Assembly (NCBI GenBank): GCA_963772645.1
Contig: CAVYYD010000001.1
Span: 62,001-126,000 of the forward strand
Direction of reading: 5' to 3'
DNA: 64,000 nt
Source of the DNA: DASSQJ01 sp963772645
GTDB taxonomy: Bacteria; Actinomycetota; Actinomycetes; Actinomycetales; Dermatophilaceae
Part shown: positions 34,999-43,564 of the stretch, piece by piece
Position numbering within the stretch: position 1 is the first letter of the stretch
Layout: each line of letters begins with the position of its first letter
Translations under genes and position numbers: made by a program
Notes under the pieces: model-generated
Seen by the model: only the letters and a program-made list of their open reading frames with translations
Told to the model about the DNA's origin: nothing
Database searches by the model: none

Positions 34999-35753
34999 CG
35001 CGTCCGCTCCCGAGCCGGCGCCTCCAGGGCGGCGTGCTGCATCCGGGTGAGCTCGGCGCAGCCCGTTGCCGCGAGGTCGAGGAGGGAGCCGAGGAGCACA
35101 CGATCGAACGGTTCGCCCTCGGCGGTGCCCTGGACCTCGACGAAGCGCCCGTCCCCGGTCATGACGACGTTCATGTCGGTCGCCGCCGTGGAGTCCTCCG
35201 GGTAGTCGAGGTCGAGTACGGCCTCGCCGGCGACGACACCCACGCTGACTGCCGCGATCGACCCGGTCAGCGGTTGGGCGTCGGCGTGCAGCAGGCCCCG
35301 CTGCTTTCCGTCGGCGACGGCGTCGGCGAGCGCGACCCATGCTCCGGTGATCGCCGCGGTCCGGGTGCCACCATCCGCTTGGAGGACGTCACAGTCGAGG
35401 ACGATCGTGTTCTCGCCGAGCGCCCGGGTGTCGATGGCAGCGCGCAGGCTGCGGCCCACGAGCCGCGAGATCTCGTGCGTGCGACCCCCGACCTTGCCCC
35501 TGCGGGACTCCCGGTCGCTGCGGGTGTTCGTCGAGCGGGGGAGCATCTCGTACTCGGCGGTGACCCACCCGACCCCCTTGCCCTTGAGCCACCGCGGGAC
35601 GCCCTCGGTGAAGGAGGCGGCGCACAGCACCCGGGTCCTCCCGAACTCGACGAGGACGCTTCCCTCGGCGTGGTCGAGCCAGTTGCGGGTGAGTCGCACG
35701 TCGCGCAGCTGGTCAGGGGCGCGCCCGTCGTGGCGCGTGGTGATCTCCGGCAT
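34995..35753 (-). CDS. rph: ribonuclease PH
   Basis: Phosphorolytic 3'-5' exoribonuclease of 252 residues that trims tRNA 3' ends. Family motifs are RLTRNWLDHAEGSVLVEFG, WVTAEYEMLPRSTNTRSDRE, EISRLVGRSLRAAID, VLDCDVLQADGGTRTAAITG and a C-terminal LDLDYPEDSTAATDMNVVM. The length is typical. The ATG at 35753 follows TAGCCT plus 6 bases, so rph seems to have its own leaderless promoter inside the 3' end of the upstream MBL-ASCH gene, with which it overlaps by 41 bases. Confidence 0.97.
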   Translation of the reverse strand: MPEITTRHDGRAPDQLRDVRLTRNWLDHAEGSVLVEFGRTRVLCAASFTEGVPRWLKGKGVGWVTAEYEMLPRSTNTRSDRESRRGKVGGRTHEISRLVGRSLRAAIDTRALGENTIVLDCDVLQADGGTRTAAITGAWVALADAVADGKQRGLLHADAQPLTGSIAAVSVGVVAGEAVLDLDYPEDSTAATDMNVVMTGDGRFVEVQGTAEGEPFDRVLLGSLLDLAATGCAELTRMQHAALEAPARERTR

Positions 35754-37047
35754 GGCGCAAGGCTACGGGGTCAGCCATCGGCCTCTCCGAGGACCAGACC
35801 ACCGAGAACCGCTCGAAGCAGACCTCGAGCTCGTCGGAGAAGTCGATGCCGAGGCGCTCGCACTCCCGGCGGAAGTAGTGCCGGTGGCCGGCAACCCAGC
35901 TCTCCAGCGTCCGGTCGCCCTCACCCTCGTCCAACGCGAACTGCGCGTCGACGCTCGACAGCGGTCCGACCCGGAGCTCGGTCGTGCGCAGGACCGCCCG
36001 AGGCTTGCCGGAGCCGTCGCAGGCCACCCAGTGCGCACCGACCCGCGGCAGCGGCTGCCCCTCTGCGGCGTACGTGGCCACGAGACCAGCGGTCGCCCGC
36101 TTCGGCCCGTCCAGCACGTAGGCGATGAGCTCGTCGGCGAGCTGCGGGCTGTCCCCGAAGTGCTCGACCACGGGCTCGTCCTCCGGGGGGAGGCCCGGGT
36201 TCGCGGCGAGGTACTCACGCCACATCCGCCGTCCCGCCGCGACGTCCACGAGGACGCCGCCCACGCCGGGAAGGTCACCGACCTCGTAGGTGCGGCCGGC
36301 CACCGCGACCTCCACCTCACCGGGCCACACCCGCGCCGCCTGGGCCCGGCACGCCTCAGGGTCGTTCCACGACGGCAGGTGAGTGAGCAGGAGCCGCCGG
36401 ACGTCCCCCGCTCGGACCGCGGCCGCGGCAGCCCGGGAGGCCGTGAGGTGGATGCCGCGGGTCGTGTCGCGCCCGTCCACGAAGGCGCTGTCGGTGAGCG
36501 CGATGTCGGCGCCGGCGAGCAGGGGGTCCAGGCCCGGGCAGTCGTCGGTGTCCCCGGTGAAGGCCAGGACCGAGTCGCCGGCCTCGACGCGGTAGCCGTA
36601 GGCCTCGACCGGGTGGTTGACCGCGTACGGGGTGATGGTGAAGGGCCCGACCCGCACCGGCTCGGCGTCCCGCACCGTGGCGACGTCGAACTCGCGGACC
36701 AGCCCGCCGTCCTCGAGCCCGTGGTACATCAGGTCCAGGCGCGCCAAGGTCCCCTCGGGCCCGTGGACCGGCAGCCGCCGCGTCGGCCGGTGCTGCGGTC
36801 GGTAGTGGCGCATGACGTACAGCCCGAGCAGGTCCACGCAGTGGTCCGGGTGCAGGTGGGTCAGGAAGACCGCGTCCAGGTCGGTGACCGGGTCCAGGTG
36901 GTGCTGCAGGGCGCCGAGCGCGCCGCTGCCGAGGTCGAGGAGGACCGACCAGGTGCGGCCCTCGTGCTCGGCCCGGACGAGGTAGCTGGACGCCGGCGAG
37001 TCCGGGCCGGCGAAGGAGCCCGAGCAGCCGACGACGGTGAGCTTCAC
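35713..37047 (-). CDS. MBL-fold metallo-hydrolase fused to an ASCH domain
   Basis: One frame of 444 residues. Residues 1-~258 are a metallo-beta-lactamase-fold hydrolase with the zinc motif HLHPDH at 64-69, Asp166 in FTGDTDD and His223 in LLLTHLP. It is the counterpart of mycobacterial Rv1339, an unusual cyclic-AMP phosphodiesterase, by gene order. Residues ~272-420 are an ASCH domain (YVLDGPKRATAGL, GAHWVACDGSGKPRAVLRTTE, FSVVWSS), a PUA-like fold thought to bind RNA. The GTG start overlaps the murI stop (GTGA). A TGA lies one base out of frame at codons 257-258, so a lost stop through an indel is possible. The last ~14 residues run into rph. Confidence 0.8.
   Translation of the reverse strand: MKLTVVGCSGSFAGPDSPASSYLVRAEHEGRTWSVLLDLGSGALGALQHHLDPVTDLDAVFLTHLHPDHCVDLLGLYVMRHYRPQHRPTRRLPVHGPEGTLARLDLMYHGLEDGGLVREFDVATVRDAEPVRVGPFTITPYAVNHPVEAYGYRVEAGDSVLAFTGDTDDCPGLDPLLAGADIALTDSAFVDGRDTTRGIHLTASRAAAAAVRAGDVRRLLLTHLPSWNDPEACRAQAARVWPGEVEVAVAGRTYEVGDLPGVGGVLVDVAAGRRMWREYLAANPGLPPEDEPVVEHFGDSPQLADELIAYVLDGPKRATAGLVATYAAEGQPLPRVGAHWVACDGSGKPRAVLRTTELRVGPLSSVDAQFALDEGEGDRTLESWVAGHRHYFRRECERLGIDFSDELEVCFERFSVVWSSERPMADPVALRHAGDHHAPRRARP
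35760..35765 (-). promoter_or_regulatory. candidate -10 box for leaderless rph mRNA
   Basis: TAGCCT on the minus strand, spacer TGCGCC, then the rph ATG at 35753. It lies inside the ASCH coding sequence. Confidence 0.45.
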
Positions 37048-37871
37048 GCCATCACCGCCCGCGCGACGAGCGGTGGGGAGGCGAAGACGGGTCCGACGTG
37101 CGAGCCCACGCCGAGGAAACGGGTGGCGAGCCGACGGAACTCCTCGGGGTCCCCGGTGGTCGTGAAGCCGTGCCCGGGTGGGGGGAGCGCGTCGGGCCGG
37201 AGCAGCCCGCGGTCGGCGAGCACGCGGTAGACGTCCTTGGCCGTCTCCTCGGCCGAGGAGACGAGGGTGACCTCCTCCCCCATGACGTAGGAGATCACCC
37301 CGGTGAGCAGCGGGTAGTGCGTGCAGCCCAGGACCACGGTGTCGACGCCCCGGTCGCGCAACGAGTCGAGGTACTCGTGGGCGACACCGACCAGCTCGTC
37401 ACCGCCGGTGATACCGGCCTCGACGAACTCGACGAACCGGGGGCAGGGGGTGCTCGTGACCTCGAGGTGCGGCGCCGCGGCGAAGGCGTCGAGGTAGGCC
37501 CCCGACTGGTGGGTGCCCGTGGTCGAGATGACGGCGACCCTCCGGTTGCGGGTCGCAGCCGCGGCCCGGCGCACCGCGGGCCGGATGACCTCGACGACCG
37601 GGACGTCGTACCGCTCCCGGGCGTCGTGGAGGACCGCCGCACTGGCCGTGTTGCACGCGATGACGAGCATCTTCACGCCGTGGTCGACGAGCCGGTCGAG
37701 GCACTGGAGGGCGAACTCGCGGGTCTGGGCGATGGGCCGGGGCCCGTACGGCGCCCGGGCGGTGTCACCGAAGTAGGCGACCGACTCGTGGGGCAGTTGG
37801 TCGAGGATCGCCCGCATGACGGTCAGGCCGCCGTAGCCGGAGTCGAAGACCCCGATCGGTGAGTCGGTCAC
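37044..37871 (-). CDS. murI: glutamate racemase
   Basis: Cofactor-independent racemase of 275 residues making D-glutamate for peptidoglycan. Both catalytic cysteines are present: Cys73 in VIACNTASA and the second in VVLGCTHYPLL. The N-terminal IGVFDSGYGGLTV and YFGDTARAPYG are diagnostic. The GTG at 37871 fits the domain start. TACCCT followed by 6 bases precedes it, so it is probably leaderless. First gene of the murI - MBL-ASCH - rph - rdgB cluster. Confidence 0.97.
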   Translation of the reverse strand: MTDSPIGVFDSGYGGLTVMRAILDQLPHESVAYFGDTARAPYGPRPIAQTREFALQCLDRLVDHGVKMLVIACNTASAAVLHDARERYDVPVVEVIRPAVRRAAAATRNRRVAVISTTGTHQSGAYLDAFAAAPHLEVTSTPCPRFVEFVEAGITGGDELVGVAHEYLDSLRDRGVDTVVLGCTHYPLLTGVISYVMGEEVTLVSSAEETAKDVYRVLADRGLLRPDALPPPGHGFTTTGDPEEFRRLATRFLGVGSHVGPVFASPPLVARAVMA

Positions 37872-37877
37872 CGAACA

Positions 37878-37883
37878 AGGGTA
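37878..37883 (-). promoter_or_regulatory. candidate -10 box for leaderless murI mRNA
   Basis: TACCCT on the minus strand, spacer TGTTCG, then GTG at 37871. No ribosome site is visible. Confidence 0.4.
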
Positions 37884-37927
37884 GGCGTGCTGCCTCACTG
37901 GTACACCGTGCCTGGGCGTTAAGCGCG

Positions 37928-39760
37928 TCACGCGATGGGATGGTCCTGACGGGCTTGCTCCGCCTCGTTGGCATCGAGGACTGCGAGCGCCACGAGCTCG
38001 GCGAACTCCTCGTTCTGCCGGCGCACCTCCTCGAAGGACCCCGAGGCGCGTACCACGCCCTGATCGAGGAAGGCGAGCTGGTCGGCATCCCGGACCGTTG
38101 ACAGTCGGTGCGCCACTACGAACACCGTGATATCCCCCGAGAGCTCGCTGATCGTGCGCGTGATCGAACGCTCGGTCTTGTTGTCAAGCGCAGACGTGGC
38201 CTCGTCAAGGACCAGAACCCGTGGCCGACGGTAGAGCGCGCGTGCGATGCCGACCCGCTGACGCTGCCCGCCGGACAGTCGCGCGCCACGCTCACCGACC
38301 CAGGTGCCCAGGCCGTTCGGGAGCTCGGCGACGAGGTGGGCAAGGTTCGCCCGCTCGACACATTCGAGCACGAGGTCGTGGTCGACCTGCTCCGGCCGGT
38401 CGCCGAAGGCGATGTTCGCGCTCAACGAGGCGTCGGCGAGGTACACGTCCTGTGGAACCACGGCCAGGGTGGACTGCCACCCCGTGAGGTTGTCGAAGAT
38501 GTCGCGCCCACCAGCCGTGATGCGCCCCCCGGTGGGTTCGTGCAGTCCGAGGAGCACGTCCACGAATGTGCTCTTCCCAGCGCCGCTCGATCCGACGATG
38601 GCGAGCGAACTGCCGGCCGGGACCTCGAGCGAAAGGCCGCGCAGTACGTCGACGCCAGAGCCGGGGTAGCGGAACCACAGGTCCTCGACCCGGATGTCAC
38701 CGACTGGGACGGGTCCGTCGTGGCGCGCCCGGGACGATAGCTCCAGAGCACTCTGGTCGAGGGCCGCCAGATCGTGGAGAACCAGCTCGAGGGGGCGGTG
38801 CGCTACCCGGACCGTGCCGACCGAACCGAGGAGGCGCACGACGCTCGGAAGCAGCCGGCTTCCGGCAGCAACGAAGAGTCCCAGAATCACAAGGGGCTGA
38901 CCATCTCCGAAGGCGAAGAGTCCAGCCGCGAGAAGGGCGACTCCGACGACGAAGATGACGTCGAAGACGTACTTCGGCATCTCGGAATAGACCACTCCTT
39001 CCGCGCCGGCCCTGGCCGAACGACGCCGCGCCTCGAGGTAACGGTCGGCGAAGTCGTCCGCGGACCCCCGGAGCTTGATCTCCTTGACCGCGCTCAGCGA
39101 CTGCAGGGCGAGGCGGTAGGCGTCGGTCGCAGCGTCGATCACCCGTTGCCCCGAGAGGGTGAGCCGCTTGCGGGTGAATGCCTGCAGGGCGAACCCGAGG
39201 AGGCTGAAGTACACCAGGGTGAACAGGGCGGACCAGGGCGCCACGAGCATCAACGCCCCCATGACGAACAGGATGTTGAAGGACTCGATGACGACCTGGA
39301 GCGCTGCGGTCACGCCGGTATAGGTCATCGCGATGCCGTCGTTGACCGTGCGGAGAAGCTCCGCAGGGGTGCGCTGGAGGTGGAAGGCGAAGGGAGCCGC
39401 GAGGAACCTTCGCAGCACCCAGGCCGAGGTCTGGGCCTGCTGCTCGGCGAGGAAGCCGACGAGCCACCGGCGGAACAGGAAGGCCAGGGTGGACTTGGTG
39501 ACGAACACCCCGACGATGAAGGCGCACACCACCACGATGAGTTGGTGGGTGTCGACGATCCCCGTGACGTCGGCGACCCGCCCGAGCGCACCCTTGTCGG
39601 CCGGCACCCCGGCGACGACCTGGAAGAGGGGCAGGGTCGCGATGACCCCCACCATGTCGAGCAGCGAGAGCCCGACCGAGCCGATACCTGCGAGGACCAA
39701 CCGACGGCGTGTCGACCGTGAGAACAGGGCTCCCAGCCCGGTGGGCAGGCGAAGAGACAT
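37928..39760 (-). CDS. ABC exporter, fused membrane and ATPase domains (PglK/MsbA type)
   Basis: Half-transporter of 610 residues. About six membrane helices occupy residues ~20-310, followed by a nucleotide-binding domain with Walker A GSSGAGKSTFVDVLLG, Q-loop VVPQDVYLADASL, signature LSGGQRQRVGIARAL, Walker B VLVLDEATSALD and switch His in VVAHRLSTV. Relatives of this build flip lipid-linked oligosaccharides or export lipids. The polysaccharide island begins divergently 130 bases away, so it is the best candidate for the glycan flippase of this region; that role is inferred. GGAGGCGA precedes the ATG. TAACAT (complement of 39848-39853) may be its -10 box. Confidence 0.9.
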   Translation of the reverse strand: MSLRLPTGLGALFSRSTRRRLVLAGIGSVGLSLLDMVGVIATLPLFQVVAGVPADKGALGRVADVTGIVDTHQLIVVVCAFIVGVFVTKSTLAFLFRRWLVGFLAEQQAQTSAWVLRRFLAAPFAFHLQRTPAELLRTVNDGIAMTYTGVTAALQVVIESFNILFVMGALMLVAPWSALFTLVYFSLLGFALQAFTRKRLTLSGQRVIDAATDAYRLALQSLSAVKEIKLRGSADDFADRYLEARRRSARAGAEGVVYSEMPKYVFDVIFVVGVALLAAGLFAFGDGQPLVILGLFVAAGSRLLPSVVRLLGSVGTVRVAHRPLELVLHDLAALDQSALELSSRARHDGPVPVGDIRVEDLWFRYPGSGVDVLRGLSLEVPAGSSLAIVGSSGAGKSTFVDVLLGLHEPTGGRITAGGRDIFDNLTGWQSTLAVVPQDVYLADASLSANIAFGDRPEQVDHDLVLECVERANLAHLVAELPNGLGTWVGERGARLSGGQRQRVGIARALYRRPRVLVLDEATSALDNKTERSITRTISELSGDITVFVVAHRLSTVRDADQLAFLDQGVVRASGSFEEVRRQNEEFAELVALAVLDANEAEQARQDHPIA

Positions 39761-39889
39761 GTTCGCCTCCGCTCCTGTCCGCCACGGGAGGCGACCCCGG
39801 AGCGGCGACCTACGCGCGAGCCTCGAGGCGCCTCTGCTGTCCTCGCGATGTTAACAACCCCAGCCATCACCGGATGACAGGATGGCGAC

Positions 39890-40822
39890 ATGAACCATCC
39901 CGGGGGCGTGTGCGTCGTCCTACCGCACCACGGTGCCGCTGGACCGACCCGCGGCGTGGTCCGTGGGCTGCAGCGCCAGGCGCGCGGATGCGAGGTGCAG
40001 ATCGTCGTGGTGGACGACTGCTCCCCGGTGCCGTTCCCCGAGGTGGAGGGTGTGGAGGTCGTCCGCCGGAACGTCAACGGAGGGTTCGGTGCCGCCGTCA
40101 ACAGCGGCGCGGCCCGGGCCCGGCATCCGTGGCTGCTCATTCTCAACAGCGACGTCGAGCTGCACCCGACGTTCGTGCGCGACCTCATCACCGCAGCCGA
40201 GCCGTGGCAGCCCGCAGTCGTCGGACCGCACGTCCGCCGCCCCGACGGGACGCCTGAGTGGAGCGCGAGGCACTTCCCAACCACCGCGCACCAGGTCACC
40301 GAGTGGCTCACTCCGCTGGCCAGGTTCCGCCACCACCGCAGCCTCCACGAGGCGGTCGGACACGACACCCGAGCCGTGGCCGGGGTGGTCGTCCCGGTCG
40401 ACTGGCTCGTCGGTGCAGCCCTGCTCCTGCCCACCGACCTGTTCCGCGCGGTCGGGGGCTTCGACGAGGACTACTTCATGAACTCCGAGGAGGTCGACCT
40501 CCAGCGGCGGCTGCGCGCGCGGGGGGTTCCCTCGGTGTTCGTCGGGACCGTCTCCCTGACCCACCTCGGCGGCGGCTCCTCCGACCCCGGACGCCGGCGG
40601 CAGTGGCTCGTCGACTCCCGGATGCGGTATGCGTCGACCTGGGGCGGGCGACGCCGGCTGGCTGCGGGACTGACGGCGGCAACGGCCCTCAACGCCGCAG
40701 TGAACACCGGGCGCCGGCTGGCGGGACGGGACGTGCACCCCCTGACCACGGCCCGGAAGGAGCTCACCCTGATCCGGCAGGCCTCGGAGCGCGCGGCGAG
40801 GGGCGCGTCCAGCCCCCGATGA
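39890..40822 (+). CDS. family 2 glycosyltransferase (rhamnosyltransferase-like)
   Basis: GT-A enzyme of 310 residues: CVVLPHHGAAGPTRGVVRGL, IVVVDDCSP, RNVNGGFGAAVNSGAARAR, the metal-binding LILNSDVELHP, and MNSEEVDLQRRLRARG as acceptor/base motif. This pattern is that of GT2 enzymes that add rhamnose or galactofuranose to growing polysaccharides. First gene of a long plus-strand run to 49.1 kb with overlapping starts and stops. The stop overlaps the next start as ATGA. Confidence 0.9.
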   Translation: MNHPGGVCVVLPHHGAAGPTRGVVRGLQRQARGCEVQIVVVDDCSPVPFPEVEGVEVVRRNVNGGFGAAVNSGAARARHPWLLILNSDVELHPTFVRDLITAAEPWQPAVVGPHVRRPDGTPEWSARHFPTTAHQVTEWLTPLARFRHHRSLHEAVGHDTRAVAGVVVPVDWLVGAALLLPTDLFRAVGGFDEDYFMNSEEVDLQRRLRARGVPSVFVGTVSLTHLGGGSSDPGRRRQWLVDSRMRYASTWGGRRRLAAGLTAATALNAAVNTGRRLAGRDVHPLTTARKELTLIRQASERAARGASSPR

Positions 40823-41829
40823 CGCGCCACTGGTCCATCCTGCTCGTCGGCCCGGTCTTCCACGGCTACACCGAGTCCATCGCCGAGACCCTCAGCGCCC
40901 GCGGGCACCGGGTGCAGACTCACCTCTACGACGCACGCCAGGGGGCACTGCCGAAGGCGCGGACCAAGCTCGTCGAGGAGCTCCCGGAACGGCTCGGCCG
41001 GTCGACGTGGGCGACGACCCGTCGTCGGGCGACCGAGGCGGCCATCGCGGTGCTGGAGACCTCGCGACCCGACGTCGTGCTGGCCGTCAAGGCCGACGTC
41101 CTGGCGGTGGAGTTCTGGGCCGAGGCCTCCGCAGCCGGAGCCCTGACCCACCTGTGGCTCTACGACGAGCTGCGCCGGATGCGGGTCGACCCCGGCGTCC
41201 TCGGCTCGGTCGACCTGCTCACGTCGTACTCGGCCGCGGACACCCGGGACCTCGTGGCCCGCGGCCTGGACGCCACTCACGTGGCGAACGGCTTCGACGC
41301 CCGGCTTCCCTGGCTGGCCCGCCCGTCCGACGAGGTCGTCTTCGTCGGGGCGCGCTACCCCAACCGCGAGCGCCTGCTCGTCGACCTCGCCCGGAGCGGG
41401 GTGCCGGTTCGCGCCTACGGCCGCGACTGGTCCACCCACCCCTGGGACCGCCTGCGGACCTGGGACCCGAGGCGCCCCCAGGTTCCCGGCGCTCGCGACG
41501 TGCCGCGCTCGGAGAGCTACGGGATCATGGCCGGCGCCGCGGCCAGCCTCAACGTGCACTTCGACCAGGACGGCTTCACGATGCGTACCTTCGAGATCCC
41601 CGGCACGGGGGGGCTGCAGCTGGTCGACCGGGCCGACGTCGAGGGCCTCTACGATCCCGGCACCGAGGTGCTCGCCTTCCGCGACACCGACGAGGCGGCC
41701 GAGCTCGCGTCGCGGGCCCTCGCCGACCGGGCCTGGGCGCGTCGCATCGGCGAGGCCGGTCGTCGCCGCACCCTCGCGGAGCACACGATGGACCACCGGG
41801 TCGCCGAGCTGGAGCGGCTGTGGGGCTGA
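40819..41829 (+). CDS. CgeB-type glycosyltransferase
   Basis: GT-B protein of 336 residues resembling the CgeB/spore-maturation family. It starts WSILLVGPVFHGYTESIAET. The middle shows VLAVKADVLAVEFWAEA and LLTSYSAADTRDLVARG. The donor half shows VVFVGARYPNRERLLVDLA, SLNVHFDQDGFTMRTFEIPGTGG (split) and EVLAFRDTDEAAELA, the glycosyltransferase-1-2 pattern. The ATG overlaps the previous stop (ATGA). It is followed by genes for making an activated acidic sugar, so it may transfer that sugar or build its acceptor; the specificity is unknown. Confidence 0.82.
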   Translation: MTRHWSILLVGPVFHGYTESIAETLSARGHRVQTHLYDARQGALPKARTKLVEELPERLGRSTWATTRRRATEAAIAVLETSRPDVVLAVKADVLAVEFWAEASAAGALTHLWLYDELRRMRVDPGVLGSVDLLTSYSAADTRDLVARGLDATHVANGFDARLPWLARPSDEVVFVGARYPNRERLLVDLARSGVPVRAYGRDWSTHPWDRLRTWDPRRPQVPGARDVPRSESYGIMAGAAASLNVHFDQDGFTMRTFEIPGTGGLQLVDRADVEGLYDPGTEVLAFRDTDEAAELASRALADRAWARRIGEAGRRRTLAEHTMDHRVAELERLWG

Positions 41830-42863
41830 ACCACGCCGACGACCTCGACGCCTGGCGGCGGTGGCAGCACTCGCAGCAGCCCCTCACCCGGCGGCTGCGC
41901 GCCACCGCCGAGCGGGCTCGACGACACGTCGGGAACCCACCGGCGCTGCTCTCCCTCGGCGGCTCGCGTCCCCGCGTCGTCGTCGCCCTCGACGCGCGGA
42001 CCCCCACGGCGGTCCGGGCCCTGCTGGGTCCGGTGTCACACCTGCCACACGAGGACGTCGCGGTCCTGTCTCCCTTCCCCGTCGGCGACCTCCTCCCCGG
42101 ACACTGGACGCAGACGCACGGCACCGCCGGCCCCCTGCTCGCCGGGCTCGTCGACCGCTCGAGCGTCCTGGTCGGCCTCGGGCCGTACCTCGCTCTCGGC
42201 GCGGCCGCCGATGCGGCCGCGCGACGGGCCGGCGCACGGTTCGTCACCGTCCAGCACGGGCTGCTCACTCCGCACGCCCCACCGCTGGCCGCCGGGACCA
42301 CCCTCCTCGCGTGGAGCGAGGCCGACGCCGAGTTCTGGCGATCCGGCCGCACCGACGTCACCACCCGGGTCGTCGGCTCGCAGCTGCTCTGGGACGCCGC
42401 TGAGCAGCCGGCGCCGCCCGTGCCCCTCGAGGCCACCCCCGTCTTCCTCGGCCAGCTCCACGGTGCCGAGCTGCCCCGTCGCGTCGTCGCCGATGCGGCC
42501 GAGGGCTTCTGCCGCGACACCGGCGCCACCTACCGACCCCACCCCGCCGAGGTCGACCGCCGCTCCCGCGCCACGCACCGCCGCTGGGAGGCGGCCGGCA
42601 TCACCGTCGACCGCTCCGGCGTCCCGCTGCGCGAGCTGGGCCGGCCGGTGGTCAGCGTCTTCTCCACCGGCGTCCTCGAGGCCGCTGCCGCGGGGGTCCC
42701 CTCCTGGGTGCACCTACCCGACCCGCCGGACTGGATCCGCGAGTTCTGGACCCGGTACCGGCTCTCCCCGTGGGGCGGGGCGCCCACGCCATCCCCCGAA
42801 CGGCCCGGCGCCGAGCCGTCGGTGGCGGTCGCCGCCGCCGTCCGGGAGATGATGGAGGGGTGA
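41820..42863 (+). CDS. uncharacterised GT-B-like protein of the acidic-sugar locus
   Basis: Protein of 347 residues without a clear family match by eye. RFVTVQHGLLTPHAP, followed by LLAWSEADAEFW, a basic YRPHPAEVDRRSRATHRRW, and SVFSTGVLEAAAAGVPSWV recall GT-B enzymes such as polysialyltransferases or CDP-glycerol-type transferases. In those, an HG..TP loop and a late S-T-G-x-x-E-A-x-x-x-G-x-P loop bind the nucleotide. The GTG start at 41820 overlaps the previous gene by 10 bases, and the stop overlaps the cytidylyltransferase start (GTGA). A CMP-sugar-using transferase is my inference from this context. Confidence 0.65.
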   Translation: MGLNHADDLDAWRRWQHSQQPLTRRLRATAERARRHVGNPPALLSLGGSRPRVVVALDARTPTAVRALLGPVSHLPHEDVAVLSPFPVGDLLPGHWTQTHGTAGPLLAGLVDRSSVLVGLGPYLALGAAADAAARRAGARFVTVQHGLLTPHAPPLAAGTTLLAWSEADAEFWRSGRTDVTTRVVGSQLLWDAAEQPAPPVPLEATPVFLGQLHGAELPRRVVADAAEGFCRDTGATYRPHPAEVDRRSRATHRRWEAAGITVDRSGVPLRELGRPVVSVFSTGVLEAAAAGVPSWVHLPDPPDWIREFWTRYRLSPWGGAPTPSPERPGAEPSVAVAAAVREMMEG

Positions 42864-43564
42864 GGATCCTCTGCGTCGTCCCCGCCCGCGGCGGCTCCAA
42901 GGGCGTGCGTCGCAAGAACCTGCGCGAGGTCGCCGGCAAGCCCCTCGTCACCTGGACCGTCGAGCAGGCGCTGGCCGCCCGCCCGGCCATGGACGTGGTC
43001 GTCTCGACCGACGACGAGGAGATCGCCGCCGTCGCCCGCGCCGCCGGAGCGCTCGTACCCTTCCTGCGGCCCCCCGAGCTCGCGCAGGACACCACCCCCA
43101 CCGAGCCGGTCGTCCGGCACGCCATCGCCGCGGCCCGGGCCGCCGACGCCGCCCCCGACGCCGTGATGCTGCTCCAGGCCACCTCCCCGGTACGCCTCCC
43201 CCGCACCATCGACCGCGCCATCGCCCAGTTCACGGCGACCGGGGTGGACTCCCTCGTCGGTGTCGTGCCGCAGGCCCCCTTCCTGTGGACCGGCGGCGAG
43301 CAGCCCGCCGCCGCCTACGACGTCGACGCCCGCCCGCGCCGGCAGGACCTCACCCCGCAGGACCTTCGCTACCGCGAGACCGGCTCGCTCTACCTGACCC
43401 GACCGTGGGTCTACGACGAGCTGGACAACCGGATCGGCGGACGGGTCGGACTGTTCGTCATGGACGAGGTCGAGGGCACCGACATCGACACCGAGCTCGA
43501 CCTGCTCGTCGCCGAGCGGGTCCTGCACGGCCTGGCCGCCCCGACCGGCGGGAGCGTCCGGTGA
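42860..43564 (+). CDS. acylneuraminate cytidylyltransferase family protein (NeuA-like)
   Basis: Protein of 234 residues that should activate an acidic nine-carbon (or similar) sugar with CTP. N-terminal RILCVVPARGGSKGVRRKNLREVAGKPL (split here) is the CMP-sialate synthase signature. DVVVSTDDEEIAAVARAAGA, LLQATSPVRLPRTID and TDIDTELDLLVAE complete the family pattern. It overlaps both neighbours as GTGA. Paired with the NeuB-type synthase next to it, it suggests sialic, legionaminic, pseudaminic or a related sugar; which one cannot be read. Confidence 0.9.
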   Translation: MRILCVVPARGGSKGVRRKNLREVAGKPLVTWTVEQALAARPAMDVVVSTDDEEIAAVARAAGALVPFLRPPELAQDTTPTEPVVRHAIAAARAADAAPDAVMLLQATSPVRLPRTIDRAIAQFTATGVDSLVGVVPQAPFLWTGGEQPAAAYDVDARPRRQDLTPQDLRYRETGSLYLTRPWVYDELDNRIGGRVGLFVMDEVEGTDIDTELDLLVAERVLHGLAAPTGGSVR

